Shown piece by piece: positions 53,803-62,879 of a stretch of 64,000 nt of DNA (its first letter is position 1; the number at the start of each line of letters is the position of its first letter). This stretch comes from Swaminathania salitolerans. GTDB taxonomy: Bacteria; Pseudomonadota; Alphaproteobacteria; Acetobacterales; Acetobacteraceae. The stretch lies in NCBI RefSeq assembly GCF_025994315.1, contig NZ_BAQE01000032.1, one strand, 5' to 3'. Under the pieces are notes generated by a model that saw only the letters and a list, made by a program, of their open reading frames with translations, had not been told where the DNA came from and searched no databases. The position numbers and the translations under genes are program-made.

Positions 53803-54395
53803 GCGACGTCGTGCGGGTTCCGGTCGCGCAGGAAGGTCGCGAGAGCCTCCGGATAGAGACGGTGTTCCTCGGCGAGAACCCGCCCGGCAAGCGTTTCAGC
53901 TGTGTCGTCAGGGAGGATGTCCACCCTCGCCTGAGCGAGGACGGGGCCTTCATCGACACCGTCGGTGACGAGATGCACCGTGCATCCGTGATGGCTGTCG
54001 CCCGAAGCGAGGGCACGCGCATGCGTATCGAGGCCCGGATAGGCCGGAAGAAGGCTCGGATGGATATTGAGCATCCGCCCCGCCCAGCGCGACACCAGAA
54101 AAGGGGTGAGAACGCGCATGTAGCCCGCAAGACAGACGATCTCTGCGCCGGCCTGCTGCAGCGCGGCATCGACCGCCGCCTCATGTGCGGCACGGTCGCG
54201 CGCAAAGGGGCGATGATCGATTGCATGAACGGCCAGACCGGCACGCCTTGCGGTTTCGAGGCCGGGCGCCTCGGGGTTGTTGCTCAGCACCAGGGCGATG
54301 CGCGCCGGATATCCGGGGTCGGCACAGGCCTCGATCAGCGCCTCCATGTTCGAGCCGCGCCCGCTGATGAGCACGGCAATCGGGGTCTTGCTCAT
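53796..54395 (-). CDS. purN: Phosphoribosylglycinamide formyltransferase
   Basis: A 199-residue PurN. It transfers formyl from 10-formyl-THF to GAR in de novo purine synthesis. Visible are VLISGRGSNMEAL, the catalytic region MLNIHPSLLPAYPGLDTHARAL and VTDGVDEGPVLAQ, with the Asn-His-Asp set typical of the family. The ATG at 54395 overlaps the purM stop (ATGA). A much longer frame upstream in the same phase is only the purM shadow. Confidence 0.97.
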   Translation of the reverse strand: MSKTPIAVLISGRGSNMEALIEACADPGYPARIALVLSNNPEAPGLETARRAGLAVHAIDHRPFARDRAAHEAAVDAALQQAGAEIVCLAGYMRVLTPFLVSRWAGRMLNIHPSLLPAYPGLDTHARALASGDSHHGCTVHLVTDGVDEGPVLAQARVDILPDDTAETLAGRVLAEEHRLYPEALATFLRDRNPHDVAP

Positions 54396-55450
54396 GCGCT
54401 GAAGTCGACCTCGCCCTTCATGCGATAGGCCGGCCCTCCGGAGGTCACCGTGCCGATGACATGGCCGGTTTCGCCACGCCCGGCGAGAAGCGACAGGACG
54501 CGCTCGGGTTCCGAAGTGACGAGTACCATGCCCACACCGCAATTGAAGACGCGCAGCATCTCGTCCTGCGAGACGTTGCCGGTGCGGGCCAGCCAGCCGA
54601 ATACGGGCGGGACCGGCCAGCTGCCTGCCGCGATCTCGACGCCGAGTCCCTCCGGCAGAACCCGGGGGAGGTTTCCGGGCAGACCACCGCCGGTGATATG
54701 GGCGCAGCCATGAAGAAGACCGGCCTCGTGCAGCGCCATCACGGTGCGGACATAGAGCGTCGTCGGTCGCAGAAGGGCCTCGCCCAGGGTTTCGCCCGGG
54801 GCAAACGGTGCCGCATCCGACCAGCCGAGGCCGCTGCGCTGGACGATGCTGCGAACGAGGGAGAAGCCGTTCGAATGCACGCCGCTCGAAGGCAGCGCGA
54901 TCAGTGTATCCCCCGCGCGGATGCCCGATGGCAGAAGGGCCGAGCGCTCCGCCGCGCCCACGCTGAAACCTGCGAGATCGTAGTGGCCCTGCGCATACAT
55001 GCCCGGCATCTCGGCGGTTTCGCCTCCGACGAGGGCGCATTCGGAGTCCTGGCACGCCTTGGCGATGCCTTCGATGACCCGTGCGGCGTCCTTCACCGCA
55101 AGGCGCCCCGTGGCGAGATAATCGAGAAAGAAGAGCGGCCTTGCGCCCTGTACCACCAGATCGTTGACGCACATGGCGACGAGATCGATCCCGACCGTGT
55201 CATGATGGCCGCTCTCGATTGCAACCATCAGCTTGGTACCGACACCGTCGGTACAGCTGACGAGCACGGGATCGACGAATCCGGCGGCCTTGAGATCGAA
55301 AAGGGCGCCGAAGCCGCCGAGCCCGCCCATCGTGCCGGGACGGTTCGTTGCCTTTGCTGCGGGCTTGATGGCCTCGACGAGGGCATCTCCGGCTTCGATA
55401 TCGACGCCCGAGTCCCGGTAGCTGGCAGATGGGGGGGTGGGATCGGTCAT
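54392..55450 (-). CDS. purM: Phosphoribosylformylglycinamidine cyclo-ligase (AIR synthetase)
   Basis: A 352-residue PurM that closes the imidazole ring (FGAM + ATP to AIR). Signatures are YRDSGVDIEAGDALVEAIK, CTDGVGTKL, GETAEMPGMY and HITGGGLPGNLPRVLP. The ATG at 55450 has a GAGGCG site; the frame remains open further upstream but the family N-terminus is here. It is in an operon with purN and divergent from hdaA, a recurrent arrangement in alphaproteobacteria. Confidence 0.97.
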   Translation of the reverse strand: MTDPTPPSASYRDSGVDIEAGDALVEAIKPAAKATNRPGTMGGLGGFGALFDLKAAGFVDPVLVSCTDGVGTKLMVAIESGHHDTVGIDLVAMCVNDLVVQGARPLFFLDYLATGRLAVKDAARVIEGIAKACQDSECALVGGETAEMPGMYAQGHYDLAGFSVGAAERSALLPSGIRAGDTLIALPSSGVHSNGFSLVRSIVQRSGLGWSDAAPFAPGETLGEALLRPTTLYVRTVMALHEAGLLHGCAHITGGGLPGNLPRVLPEGLGVEIAAGSWPVPPVFGWLARTGNVSQDEMLRVFNCGVGMVLVTSEPERVLSLLAGRGETGHVIGTVTSGGPAYRMKGEVDFSA

Positions 55451-55545
55451 GCAGTCGCCTCGCTCGAAAAACCTGGCCGGTTGATGTATCATCGCTCCTT
55501 CTAGAGGAGCCGCACCGGCTCGGAAAGGACCGGAACAGCTAATCG

Positions 55546-56280
55546 ATGGACAAAGCAACGGGAAATCGCGGATCCTCCGAGGCCCGGTGCATGGCAGAGC
55601 AGCTCGCCTTTTCTCTCGCCCCGCCGAGAAGCGTCTCGGAGCGCCATTTCGTGGCAGCGCCTTCGAACGCGACGGCACGGCACTGGCTCAATCAGACCGG
55701 CTGGCCCGACAGGCGGCTGCTACTGGCAGGAGAGGACCGGTGCGGGAAGAGCCATCTGCTGCATATCTGGGCACAGAAGCGCAGGACCGAACTGCTTGAC
55801 GCCGCGACACTCGAGATGGACCTCATCGATCGTTTCGGACATGCGATGCCGCCCTCTCTTGCGATCGACAATATCGAGCGCATCACCTCCGAGCGCAGCC
55901 TGCTTCATCTGCTCAATCGCGCGCGTGAGAGCCGGACGACCCTTCTTCTGGCCTCACGGATCTCGCCGATGCGTCAGACCTTCGTCCTGCCGGATCTCGC
56001 AAGCCGGCTGAGAGCCGTGACCGTCGTGACGATCGCAGCGCCCGAGGATTCCCTGCGGTTCACCCTGCTGCTGCGACTGATCGCCGAGCGCCAGATCGTC
56101 GTTGCCAAACCGATGATCGACTGGCTCCTGCGTCATCTCCCGCGTACCGGAGCGGCCATCGTCGAGGCCGTGGACCGGCTCGACGAGGCGGGGCTCGCTT
56201 CCGGTCGTCCTCTGACGCCCGCCATGGCGCGCAACGCCCTGAAGGGGCTTCTCGAGGAGGACGATTCCGTCGCGTTCTGA
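55546..56280 (+). CDS. hdaA: DnaA-related replication regulator HdaA
   Basis: A 244-residue DnaA-AAA+ homologue without the DNA-binding domain IV. Near the N-terminus, EQLAFSL fits the beta-clamp-binding motif QLxLxL of Hda. The Walker A is degenerate: GEDRCGKSH. Hda/HdaA with the clamp stimulates ATP hydrolysis by DnaA and prevents over-initiation. The start may be ATG 55546 or ATG 55591 (MAEQLAF, with GAGG 7 bp upstream); both keep the clamp motif. The position between purMN and ppk is typical for alphaproteobacteria. Confidence 0.88.
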   Translation: MDKATGNRGSSEARCMAEQLAFSLAPPRSVSERHFVAAPSNATARHWLNQTGWPDRRLLLAGEDRCGKSHLLHIWAQKRRTELLDAATLEMDLIDRFGHAMPPSLAIDNIERITSERSLLHLLNRARESRTTLLLASRISPMRQTFVLPDLASRLRAVTVVTIAAPEDSLRFTLLLRLIAERQIVVAKPMIDWLLRHLPRTGAAIVEAVDRLDEAGLASGRPLTPAMARNALKGLLEEDDSVAF

Positions 56281-56365
56281 GGTCGCCGCGACTCCGGGAC
56301 AGAAAATCGCCCGATGCATGCATCTTCGTGGCGTCAGCAACTTCATGATGTTTGGGTTAAGGGGT

Positions 56366-56393
56366 TTGACGTATCGGTCGCGCCTGCGATGAT
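56366..56393 (+). promoter_or_regulatory. Candidate ppk promoter
   Basis: TTGACG (56366-56371), 16 bp, GATGAT (56388-56393), with the ppk GTG 39 bp downstream. Confidence 0.4.
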
Positions 56394-56431
56394 GCCTGTC
56401 AGGTCGTGAAACAGGACAGGGAACAGAGCGC

Positions 56432-58729
56432 GTGGCGTCGTCTTCGAAACAGGATTCGGAAACAGGGGCGGTAAGCGCCACGAAGCCCACCCGTGCGCGG
56501 CGGCCCCGGTCGCCCCGCACGGCCAGAGCCATGACCCGGATCCCCGATCCCGGGATCGTGACCTCTCCGGCGCGCTTCATCAATCGTGAGCTGTCCTGGC
56601 TCGATTTCAACCAGCGTGTGATCGAAGAGGCCGAAAACCGCCGTCATCCCCTGCTCGAGCGCCTGCGTTTCCTGTCGATCAGCGCGAGCAATCTCGATGA
56701 ATTCTATTCGGTGCGCGTTGCAGGTCTGGTCGGTCAGGTGCGCGAAGGGCTGGTGGCCCCTTCGGCCGACGGGCTGACGCCGGCCCAGCAGCTCGCCCGG
56801 GTCAGACGCAGCGCAGCGCGTCTTTTCGCTGCTCAGCAACGGATATGGCGCCTGTTGCGGGGCGAACTCTCCGAGGCGGGCATCCGCCTCTGCGCGACGG
56901 GCGATCTCGATGAAGCCGAACTGGCGCTCATGGCCCGCAAGTTCGAGGAAGAGATCTATCCGGTTCTGACACCGCTTGCGATCGACCCGTCCCATCCGAT
57001 GCCCTTCATTCCCAATCTGGGTATGGCGCTCGCACTCAGGCTGCACGATCCCGCCGTGCCGGGGTTTTCGATGGATGCGCTCATCCTGCTGCCGCAGCAG
57101 ATCGATCGCTTCATCCGTCTGCCACAGCGTCAGAAGGACGAGTCCGATTCCCGCGGGCCCGTTCCTGCCCCCGAGGTCCGCTTCGTTCTTCTCGAGGATG
57201 TCATCCGGCAGAATATCGGCCGTCTGTTTCCCGGCATGGAAATCGCCGAAGGCGGGGTATTGCGCATCATCCGCGATTCGGATGTGGAGTTCGAGGATGA
57301 GGCGGAGGATCTCGTCCTCTCCTACGAGACCGCGCTCAAGCAGCGTCGGCGCGGGGTGGGGATCCATCTCGCACTCGACGCGACGATTCCCGAAAGCATG
57401 GGGCGCGAATTCGCCGCCGAACTCGATGTCGCACGGGACGACATGGTGGTTCAGCCGGATATGATCGGCGTGGTCGATCTCAAGCAGATGATCGTGCCCG
57501 ACAGGCCGGATCTGCTTTTCAAGCCCTACAAGCCGCGCTTTCCCGAACGGATCCGCGATTATGACGGCGATTGTTTTGCTGCGATCCGTGCCAAGGATAT
57601 CGTGGTGCATCACCCGTTCGAGAGCTTCGACGTGGTGGTCCAGTTCCTCAAGCAGGCCGCGCTCGACCCGCAGGTCGTTGCCATCAAGCAGACGCTCTAT
57701 CGCACCTCGCGCGACAGCCCGATCGTCCGGGCTCTGATCGAGGCCGCGGAACTCGGCAAGTCCGTGACCGCCATGGTCGAGCTGCGGGCCCGGTTCGACG
57801 AGGAGGCCAATATCCGCCTCGCCCGTACGCTCGAATCCGCCGGGGTACAGGTCGTGTTCGGGTTCACCCATCTCAAGACCCACGCCAAGCTGAGCCTGGT
57901 CGTGCGCAGGGAGGCGGGCGGATTGCGGTCCTATGCCCATTTCGGGACAGGAAATTACCATCCGATCACCGCGCGGATCTATACCGATCTCTCCTTCTTT
58001 ACATGCGATCCCGGTCTTGCCGGAGATTCCGCAAAACTCTTCAACTACATGACCGGCTATGCGACGCCCGTCGATATGGAGGCGCTGGCCTTCGCGCCCA
58101 TCACCCTGCGCGAGACGCTCATGGAGCTGATCGAGCGCGAGATCGCTCACGCCACGGCCGGACGGCCTGCGCGGATCTGGCTCAAGATGAACAGCCTCGT
58201 GGATTCGTCGCTGATCGATGCGCTCTACCGGGCCTCACGCGCCGGGGTGAAGATCGTGGGAATCGTGCGCGGGATATGCTGCCTCAGACCGGGCGTGCCG
58301 GGTCTGTCCGACCATATCGAGATCCGCTCGATCGTCGGGCGTTTTCTCGAACATGCGCGGATTTTCGTGTTCGGAGACGGGCATCGCATGCCCTCGCACA
58401 AGGCAAAGGTCTTCATCTCTTCCGCCGACTGGATGGGGCGGAACATGGATCGGCGTGTCGAGGCCATGGTCCCGATCACCAATCCGACCGTCCATGCCCA
58501 GATACTGGGGCAGATCATGACCATGGATCTGCGCGACACGTTGCAGAGCTGGACTCTTTCTTCGCGCGGGGACTGGCACCGCGTTTCACCGGGCGCTAAT
58601 CCTTTCTCCGCGCATGACTATTTCATGCATAACCCGTCGCTTTCCGGGCGCGGCTCGGCCGCGCGCGAGAAGCCGCAGGACAAGGATGCGGGGCGGCGTG
58701 AACGGCCGGACCGTCTCCGGGAAGAGTAG
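56432..58729 (+). CDS. ppk: Polyphosphate kinase 1
   Basis: A 765-residue PPK1. It polymerises the gamma-phosphate of ATP into polyphosphate, reversibly. The N-domain has INRELSWLDFNQRV and SASNLDEFYSVRV. Catalytic-core segments are HHPFESFD, KQTLYRTS, the phospho-His region HAKLSLVVRREAGG...YAHFGTGNYHP and the second His in MPSHKAKVFISSADWMGRN. The first 30-40 residues are a basic extension. The GTG start follows AGGGAACAG. ppx begins 13 bp downstream. Confidence 0.97.
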   Translation: MASSSKQDSETGAVSATKPTRARRPRSPRTARAMTRIPDPGIVTSPARFINRELSWLDFNQRVIEEAENRRHPLLERLRFLSISASNLDEFYSVRVAGLVGQVREGLVAPSADGLTPAQQLARVRRSAARLFAAQQRIWRLLRGELSEAGIRLCATGDLDEAELALMARKFEEEIYPVLTPLAIDPSHPMPFIPNLGMALALRLHDPAVPGFSMDALILLPQQIDRFIRLPQRQKDESDSRGPVPAPEVRFVLLEDVIRQNIGRLFPGMEIAEGGVLRIIRDSDVEFEDEAEDLVLSYETALKQRRRGVGIHLALDATIPESMGREFAAELDVARDDMVVQPDMIGVVDLKQMIVPDRPDLLFKPYKPRFPERIRDYDGDCFAAIRAKDIVVHHPFESFDVVVQFLKQAALDPQVVAIKQTLYRTSRDSPIVRALIEAAELGKSVTAMVELRARFDEEANIRLARTLESAGVQVVFGFTHLKTHAKLSLVVRREAGGLRSYAHFGTGNYHPITARIYTDLSFFTCDPGLAGDSAKLFNYMTGYATPVDMEALAFAPITLRETLMELIEREIAHATAGRPARIWLKMNSLVDSSLIDALYRASRAGVKIVGIVRGICCLRPGVPGLSDHIEIRSIVGRFLEHARIFVFGDGHRMPSHKAKVFISSADWMGRNMDRRVEAMVPITNPTVHAQILGQIMTMDLRDTLQSWTLSSRGDWHRVSPGANPFSAHDYFMHNPSLSGRGSAAREKPQDKDAGRRERPDRLREE

Positions 58730-58742
58730 GAAAGAGAGTGAA

Positions 58743-60233
58743 GTGACGCGGTCTGACGCTCCACAAGGCCATCATCGGGCCGCTATTGTCGATCTGGGCT
58801 CGAATTCTGTCCGGCTGGTCGTTTTCGAAGGGGTGACACGCAATCCCATCCCCATCTTCAACGAGAAGGCGACGCTGCGCCTCGGCAGGGGGCTCGAACA
58901 GACGGGACGGCTGAACGAGGAGGGATTGCTTCTTGCTCAGGATGTCATGAGCCGGTTCAACACGATCGCCCGCGCCATGGACGCCCATCCTTTCGAGGTT
59001 CTCGCCACCGCCGCCGTGAGAGATGCGTCCAATGGCAGGGAGTTCGTCGAGACGCTCAATGCCTGCATGCCCGATGTGCCGATCCGTATCCTCTCTGGCG
59101 AGGAGGAGGCGGATTACGCTGCGACCGGCGTCCTGTGCGGACTTCCCGATGCCGATGGCGTCGTGGCTGATATCGGCGGCGGCTCTCTGGAACTGATCCG
59201 CGTTGCCGACGGGCGCCATCATGCCGCCTGCACGAGGCCGCTCGGGGTCATTCGCCTGTCCGACAGGGCCGGGGGCGATCTCAAGCGGGCACGGGAACTC
59301 GTCGAGGGAGATCTCGACGATGTCGCATGGCTTCCGGCATTGAAGGGAAAGCCCCTCTATCTCGTCGGCGGCGCCTTTCGGGCGCTCGCCCGGTTGCAGA
59401 TCGCGCGCACGCATTATCCGCTCAATATCGTTCATCTCTATACGCTCGGCGCCGACGAGGCGCGCGAGATGGTCACGTGGCTCATCGATACGCCGCGCAA
59501 GACTCTCGAGAAAATTCCCGGCTTCCCGCGCAAGCGCCTCGATGACGTGCCTTATGCCGCGACCGTTCTGCGTCGCCTCATGCGGATCGTTCAGCCTTCC
59601 CAGATCGTCTTCAGCGTGGATGGCGTGCGCGAAGGCTGGTACATGCGCAAGGTCGGTCTCGATGTCGCATCCCAGGATCCATGCCGGGCGCTCGCGGATG
59701 AAGCCGCGGCGCGGCTCGGGCGCAGCCTGGACCTGCCGGAGGATCTGATCCGCTGGACGGCCCCGCTTTTTCCTCATGAGACCCCTTCGGAGACGGATCT
59801 GCGGGACATGACCTGTCGCATGTCCGATATCGGTTCCTTCGATCATCCGGAATATCGCGCGGCGCAGACCTATCTGCGCGTGATGAGGATGCACGGGGTC
59901 GGCTTCACCCATCGTGCCCGTGCCTTCGTGGCGCTCGCCCTTGCCGTGCGTTATGAGGCCGATCCGGCCGATGCGCTGATGGAAACGTCCCGCCGCCTGC
60001 TCCTGCCCGATGAATGCGAGCGGGCCGTGCAGCTCGGTTTTGCCCTGAGGCTCGCCTATACGATCTGCGGGGGCACATCGGCGCTTCTCAAGGATACCAC
60101 GCTCTCGATAGAGGATGGAATCCTCGGTCTGTCCCAGGAAGGTCCCGGCACCTTCACGACGACGGGCAGTGTCAGGCGTCGTCTCGAAAGACTGGCCCAG
60201 AGCCTCTCTCTTGCTGCCGAACCCGCATCATGA
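58743..60233 (+). CDS. ppx: Exopolyphosphatase / pppGpp phosphohydrolase
   Basis: A 496-residue Ppx/GppA protein with the ASKHA fold: VDLGSNSVRLVVFE (phosphate 1), then ADIGGGSLELI (phosphate 2), and a C-terminal helical HD-like domain. It hydrolyses terminal phosphates of polyphosphate and perhaps pppGpp. It is in an operon with ppk, so synthesis and breakdown are co-expressed. The GTG at 58743 was chosen for spacing from an AGAGAG site. Its stop overlaps the start of the broken cdh gene (ATGA). Confidence 0.94.
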   Translation: MTRSDAPQGHHRAAIVDLGSNSVRLVVFEGVTRNPIPIFNEKATLRLGRGLEQTGRLNEEGLLLAQDVMSRFNTIARAMDAHPFEVLATAAVRDASNGREFVETLNACMPDVPIRILSGEEEADYAATGVLCGLPDADGVVADIGGGSLELIRVADGRHHAACTRPLGVIRLSDRAGGDLKRARELVEGDLDDVAWLPALKGKPLYLVGGAFRALARLQIARTHYPLNIVHLYTLGADEAREMVTWLIDTPRKTLEKIPGFPRKRLDDVPYAATVLRRLMRIVQPSQIVFSVDGVREGWYMRKVGLDVASQDPCRALADEAAARLGRSLDLPEDLIRWTAPLFPHETPSETDLRDMTCRMSDIGSFDHPEYRAAQTYLRVMRMHGVGFTHRARAFVALALAVRYEADPADALMETSRRLLLPDECERAVQLGFALRLAYTICGGTSALLKDTTLSIEDGILGLSQEGPGTFTTTGSVRRRLERLAQSLSLAAEPAS

Positions 60234-61043
60234 GAGCGATCCGGCCCTCGGGGTCGGGTGCGATATCGCGGGTCGGCGCGGGCGTCCGTCCGGGCGTCCG
60301 TCTGGGCATCTATCTGGGTGTCGGTCTGGGCTTTCTGTGCCCGGCCGTGTCGTCCTTGGCAGGTGCTGCGGTCACGCCACCGGGGAAGGTGCACAGGCAC
60401 GATCCCGATGCCCTGTGGCACATTGTCGGCGAGGGCTGCGCAAAATCCGGCAGTCCCTGTGCGGTCTACGATCCGGCACGGGGGTTTCGCCCTTCTGCAC
60501 AGCGTGGAAGGGCGCGGCCAGTATCTTCTGATCCCGACGGTCCGGCGTGCCGGAATGGAGAGTGCCGCGCTTCTCCTGCCGGAAACGCCGAATTATTTCG
60601 CTCTGGCCTGGGCCTATCGCGCGCGTGTCGGCCACGATTACGGTCGTTTCATCGATCCGCGCATGCTCTCGCTCGCCATCAATTCGGTCGGCGGGCGCTC
60701 GCAGAACCAGCTTCATATCCATCTCGATTGTCTCGATCCGGCGATTCGCGACGCGCTCGATCGCGCCGCGGACCGGATCGGACCGCGCTGGCGCGTTCTG
60801 ACAGAGACATTGCACGGGCATCGTTACCGCGCCATGTATCTCGCCACGCTGAACGGATCGCCCTTCCGGATCCTTGCCGCCGATATGGCACATCCAGAGA
60901 GCGAGATGGGCGCACACACGCTGGTTCTCGCGCCGCTCGGCGCGGGATACGTGCTTCTGGACGATGTCGCGAAAGACGGAGACCGTGCGTCGGGAGAAGA
61001 GTTGCAGGATCACACCTGCCGCGTTCTGACCGACGCGCCCTGA
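60230..61043 (+). pseudogene. cdh: CDP-diacylglycerol diphosphatase, frameshifted
   Basis: Two frames together make one Cdh protein. The first begins at ATG 60230 with a signal-peptide-like stretch (GVRLGIYLGVGLGFLCPA) and runs through LWHIVGEGCAKS to VYDPARGF. The second carries ALLHSVEGRGQYLLIPT, PNYFALAWAYRAR and the HIT-like NQLHIHLDC, to the stop at 61043. The break lies at a run of five G (60480-60484); with four G the frame would be continuous and match the family. It hydrolyses CDP-diacylglycerol in the periplasm or membrane. True mutation, phase variation and sequencing error cannot be told apart here. Confidence 0.85.
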
Positions 61044-61115
61044 TCAGCGCGCCCTGACCGATCTGTCCTGACCGATCTGCCCCGGCCGATCTGCCCCGGC
61101 CGATCCGCCCTGACC
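61038..61115. repeat. About five degenerate 14-15-bp tandem units at the cdh stop
   Basis: Units of the form [CG]CCCTGACCGATCT follow one another from the cdh stop codon onward. Variants start GCCCTGATCAGCGC, GTCCTGACCGATCT and CCCCGGCCGATCT. The stop TGA belongs to the first unit. Confidence 0.75.
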
Positions 61116-61168
61116 GGCATGTCTGTCGCTCATCCCGCTCCGGACCGACGACCGCCGCGGGTTGCCCG

Positions 61169-62572
61169 TCAGCGCGTGCGTTGCGGCCAGGCCAGAGCGA
61201 GATAGAGAACGCCGCTGACTCCGAGACCGACGAACCATGAGATCTGGTTCAGCGCAGACAGGGCAGGGAACACGCTGCCGCTGATCGCGCAGAGTCCGCC
61301 CAGGACGAAGCTGATCAGGGCAGGAACGCCCCAGCCCCGTTTTCCCTCGTAGCGTCCGTCATGACGATAGAGCTCGGAAACGGCGAGTTTCTCCCGGCGG
61401 AGCACGAAGTAATCGGCAAGCATGATGCCCGTCACCGGTCCGAGCAATCCGCTGACGATATCCAGTATGTGGAAGATGCTCCCGGCTTCGCTGAACCAGA
61501 GCCAGGGCATGAAGGCGACGCCGAGAATGAGCACCAGATAGCTCGATCTGTGAAAATTCAGCGTGCGCGGCAGCACGTTGATGAGATCGTAGCAGGCGGG
61601 CATGATATTCGCCACGACATTGACCGAGAGCGTGGCGAGCACGATGACCGCGCCGCCCGCAACGGTCACGACCGGATGACCCAGAGCCAGAAGCAGATCG
61701 ACCGGGTTCCAGATGGGATGGCCGAAGAGGAGCACGGTCGCTGAAGTCGTGATGATGGCCATGGGCGTGAAGATGAGGGCCGTAAGGGGAAGGCCGATGG
61801 CCTGGCCGATGGCCTGATCGCGCTGCGAGCGGACGAATCGCGAAAGATCCGGAATATTGACGGCGAAGGTTGCCCACATGCCGATCATGCCGGTCACCCC
61901 GCCGGCGAAGGCCGTGACGAAGGCCCAGCCATGGAGGGTGGAAGGTGTGGAAAAGAGCGGGCCCAGCCCGTGTCCGACCTTGAGCGCCCATCCCGTTGCG
62001 CAGGCGCCGACGATTATGACAAGAGGACCCGCCACGAGCTCGAAATTGCCGATACGCTCGATACCGTGATTCATCACCCAGCCATGAAGAAGCCAGACGA
62101 GCGCGAGCGCTCCCCAGCGATGGAGGCTCATGCCCAGAACCGGCGTGGAGAAGGCGTTCCATCCGGGCCATACCGTACCGAGAATGGCGTCGATGGCCTG
62201 GGTCGCGGCATAGGCCTGCACCGAAAACCAGAAAATCGCGCAGAATCCGCGCAGGAGCACGGGCACCTGGGCGCCGCGCGTCCCGAACGAGGCGCGGATG
62301 AGAACGCAGAACGGAATGCCGTAGCGCGTTCCGGCCCGGGCGTTGAACCACATCGTCACGAACAGGATGGCATAGGCCACGGCGACGATCTCGAGACATT
62401 CCATGGCCGAGAAGCCGAGGGCCATGAGACCGGCGGCGGCTTCGTAGACGACGATGTTATGAACCATCCCCATCCAGATCGTCGCCATGTTGATCCAGCC
62501 CCATTGGCGCTGGTCCGGGGGAATGGGGGCGAGATCCTCGTTATAGAGGCTGGGATCGAAAGTCTCGTTCAT
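61169..62572 (-). CDS. NCS1-family nucleobase/hydantoin permease
   Basis: A 467-residue transporter with about 12 helices. NCS1 features: N-terminal PIPPDQRQWGWINMATIWMGM, NARAGTRYGIPFCVLIRASFGTRG, and the central FVTAFAGGVTGMIGMWATFAVNIPDLSRFVRS. The family imports cytosine, uracil, allantoin or hydantoins by Na+ or H+ symport; the substrate cannot be fixed. The ATG at 62572 (MNETFDPSLYNEDLAPI) matches the usual NCS1 start. A class III aminotransferase lies upstream on the same strand, hinting at a nucleobase or beta-amino-acid catabolic unit. Confidence 0.9.
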   Translation of the reverse strand: MNETFDPSLYNEDLAPIPPDQRQWGWINMATIWMGMVHNIVVYEAAAGLMALGFSAMECLEIVAVAYAILFVTMWFNARAGTRYGIPFCVLIRASFGTRGAQVPVLLRGFCAIFWFSVQAYAATQAIDAILGTVWPGWNAFSTPVLGMSLHRWGALALVWLLHGWVMNHGIERIGNFELVAGPLVIIVGACATGWALKVGHGLGPLFSTPSTLHGWAFVTAFAGGVTGMIGMWATFAVNIPDLSRFVRSQRDQAIGQAIGLPLTALIFTPMAIITTSATVLLFGHPIWNPVDLLLALGHPVVTVAGGAVIVLATLSVNVVANIMPACYDLINVLPRTLNFHRSSYLVLILGVAFMPWLWFSEAGSIFHILDIVSGLLGPVTGIMLADYFVLRREKLAVSELYRHDGRYEGKRGWGVPALISFVLGGLCAISGSVFPALSALNQISWFVGLGVSGVLYLALAWPQRTR

Positions 62573-62879
62573 GGCGATCGGCAGCCTGACACGGGACGAA
62601 GGCGAGGGGAACCCCACACATTTCCGATACGGAACAATCCGGTCCTGTCACGCCGGAAGGTCGTTCCGGCGTCGCGATCAGGCTGCGTTGCCGGAATCCG
62701 CCGGCAGGGCTGCGGATGAGGCCGCCGCTTTCATTGCCGTCTCCGCCGCCGTCTCTGCGCCGACCCGGCCGCCGCCTTCGCCAACGTCGATCCTGTCGGC
62801 CGGCCCCGAGCGGGCGACTCCGGTTCGCACGGTCTCGCCGGGCGCCCGTCGGCAGGTGGCAGGTGCCCGTCGGCAGATC
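62573..62879. other. Spacer between the aminotransferase and the NCS1 permease
   Basis: 307 bp, no gene seen. It contains a perfect 9-bp hairpin ACGCCGGAA-GGTCG-TTCCGGCGT at 62650-62672 without a T-run, and GCCCGTCGGCAG twice (62844-62855 and 62864-62875) next to the aminotransferase stop. Confidence 0.5.

Noticed and set aside
54396..55172. Upstream extension of purN to a 458-residue protein
   Set aside because: The extension is purM read in the wrong frame; PurN's conserved N-terminus begins at 54395.
62650..62672. Perfect 9-bp hairpin as a terminator
   Set aside because: No T-run follows on either strand, so I mention it only as part of the spacer.
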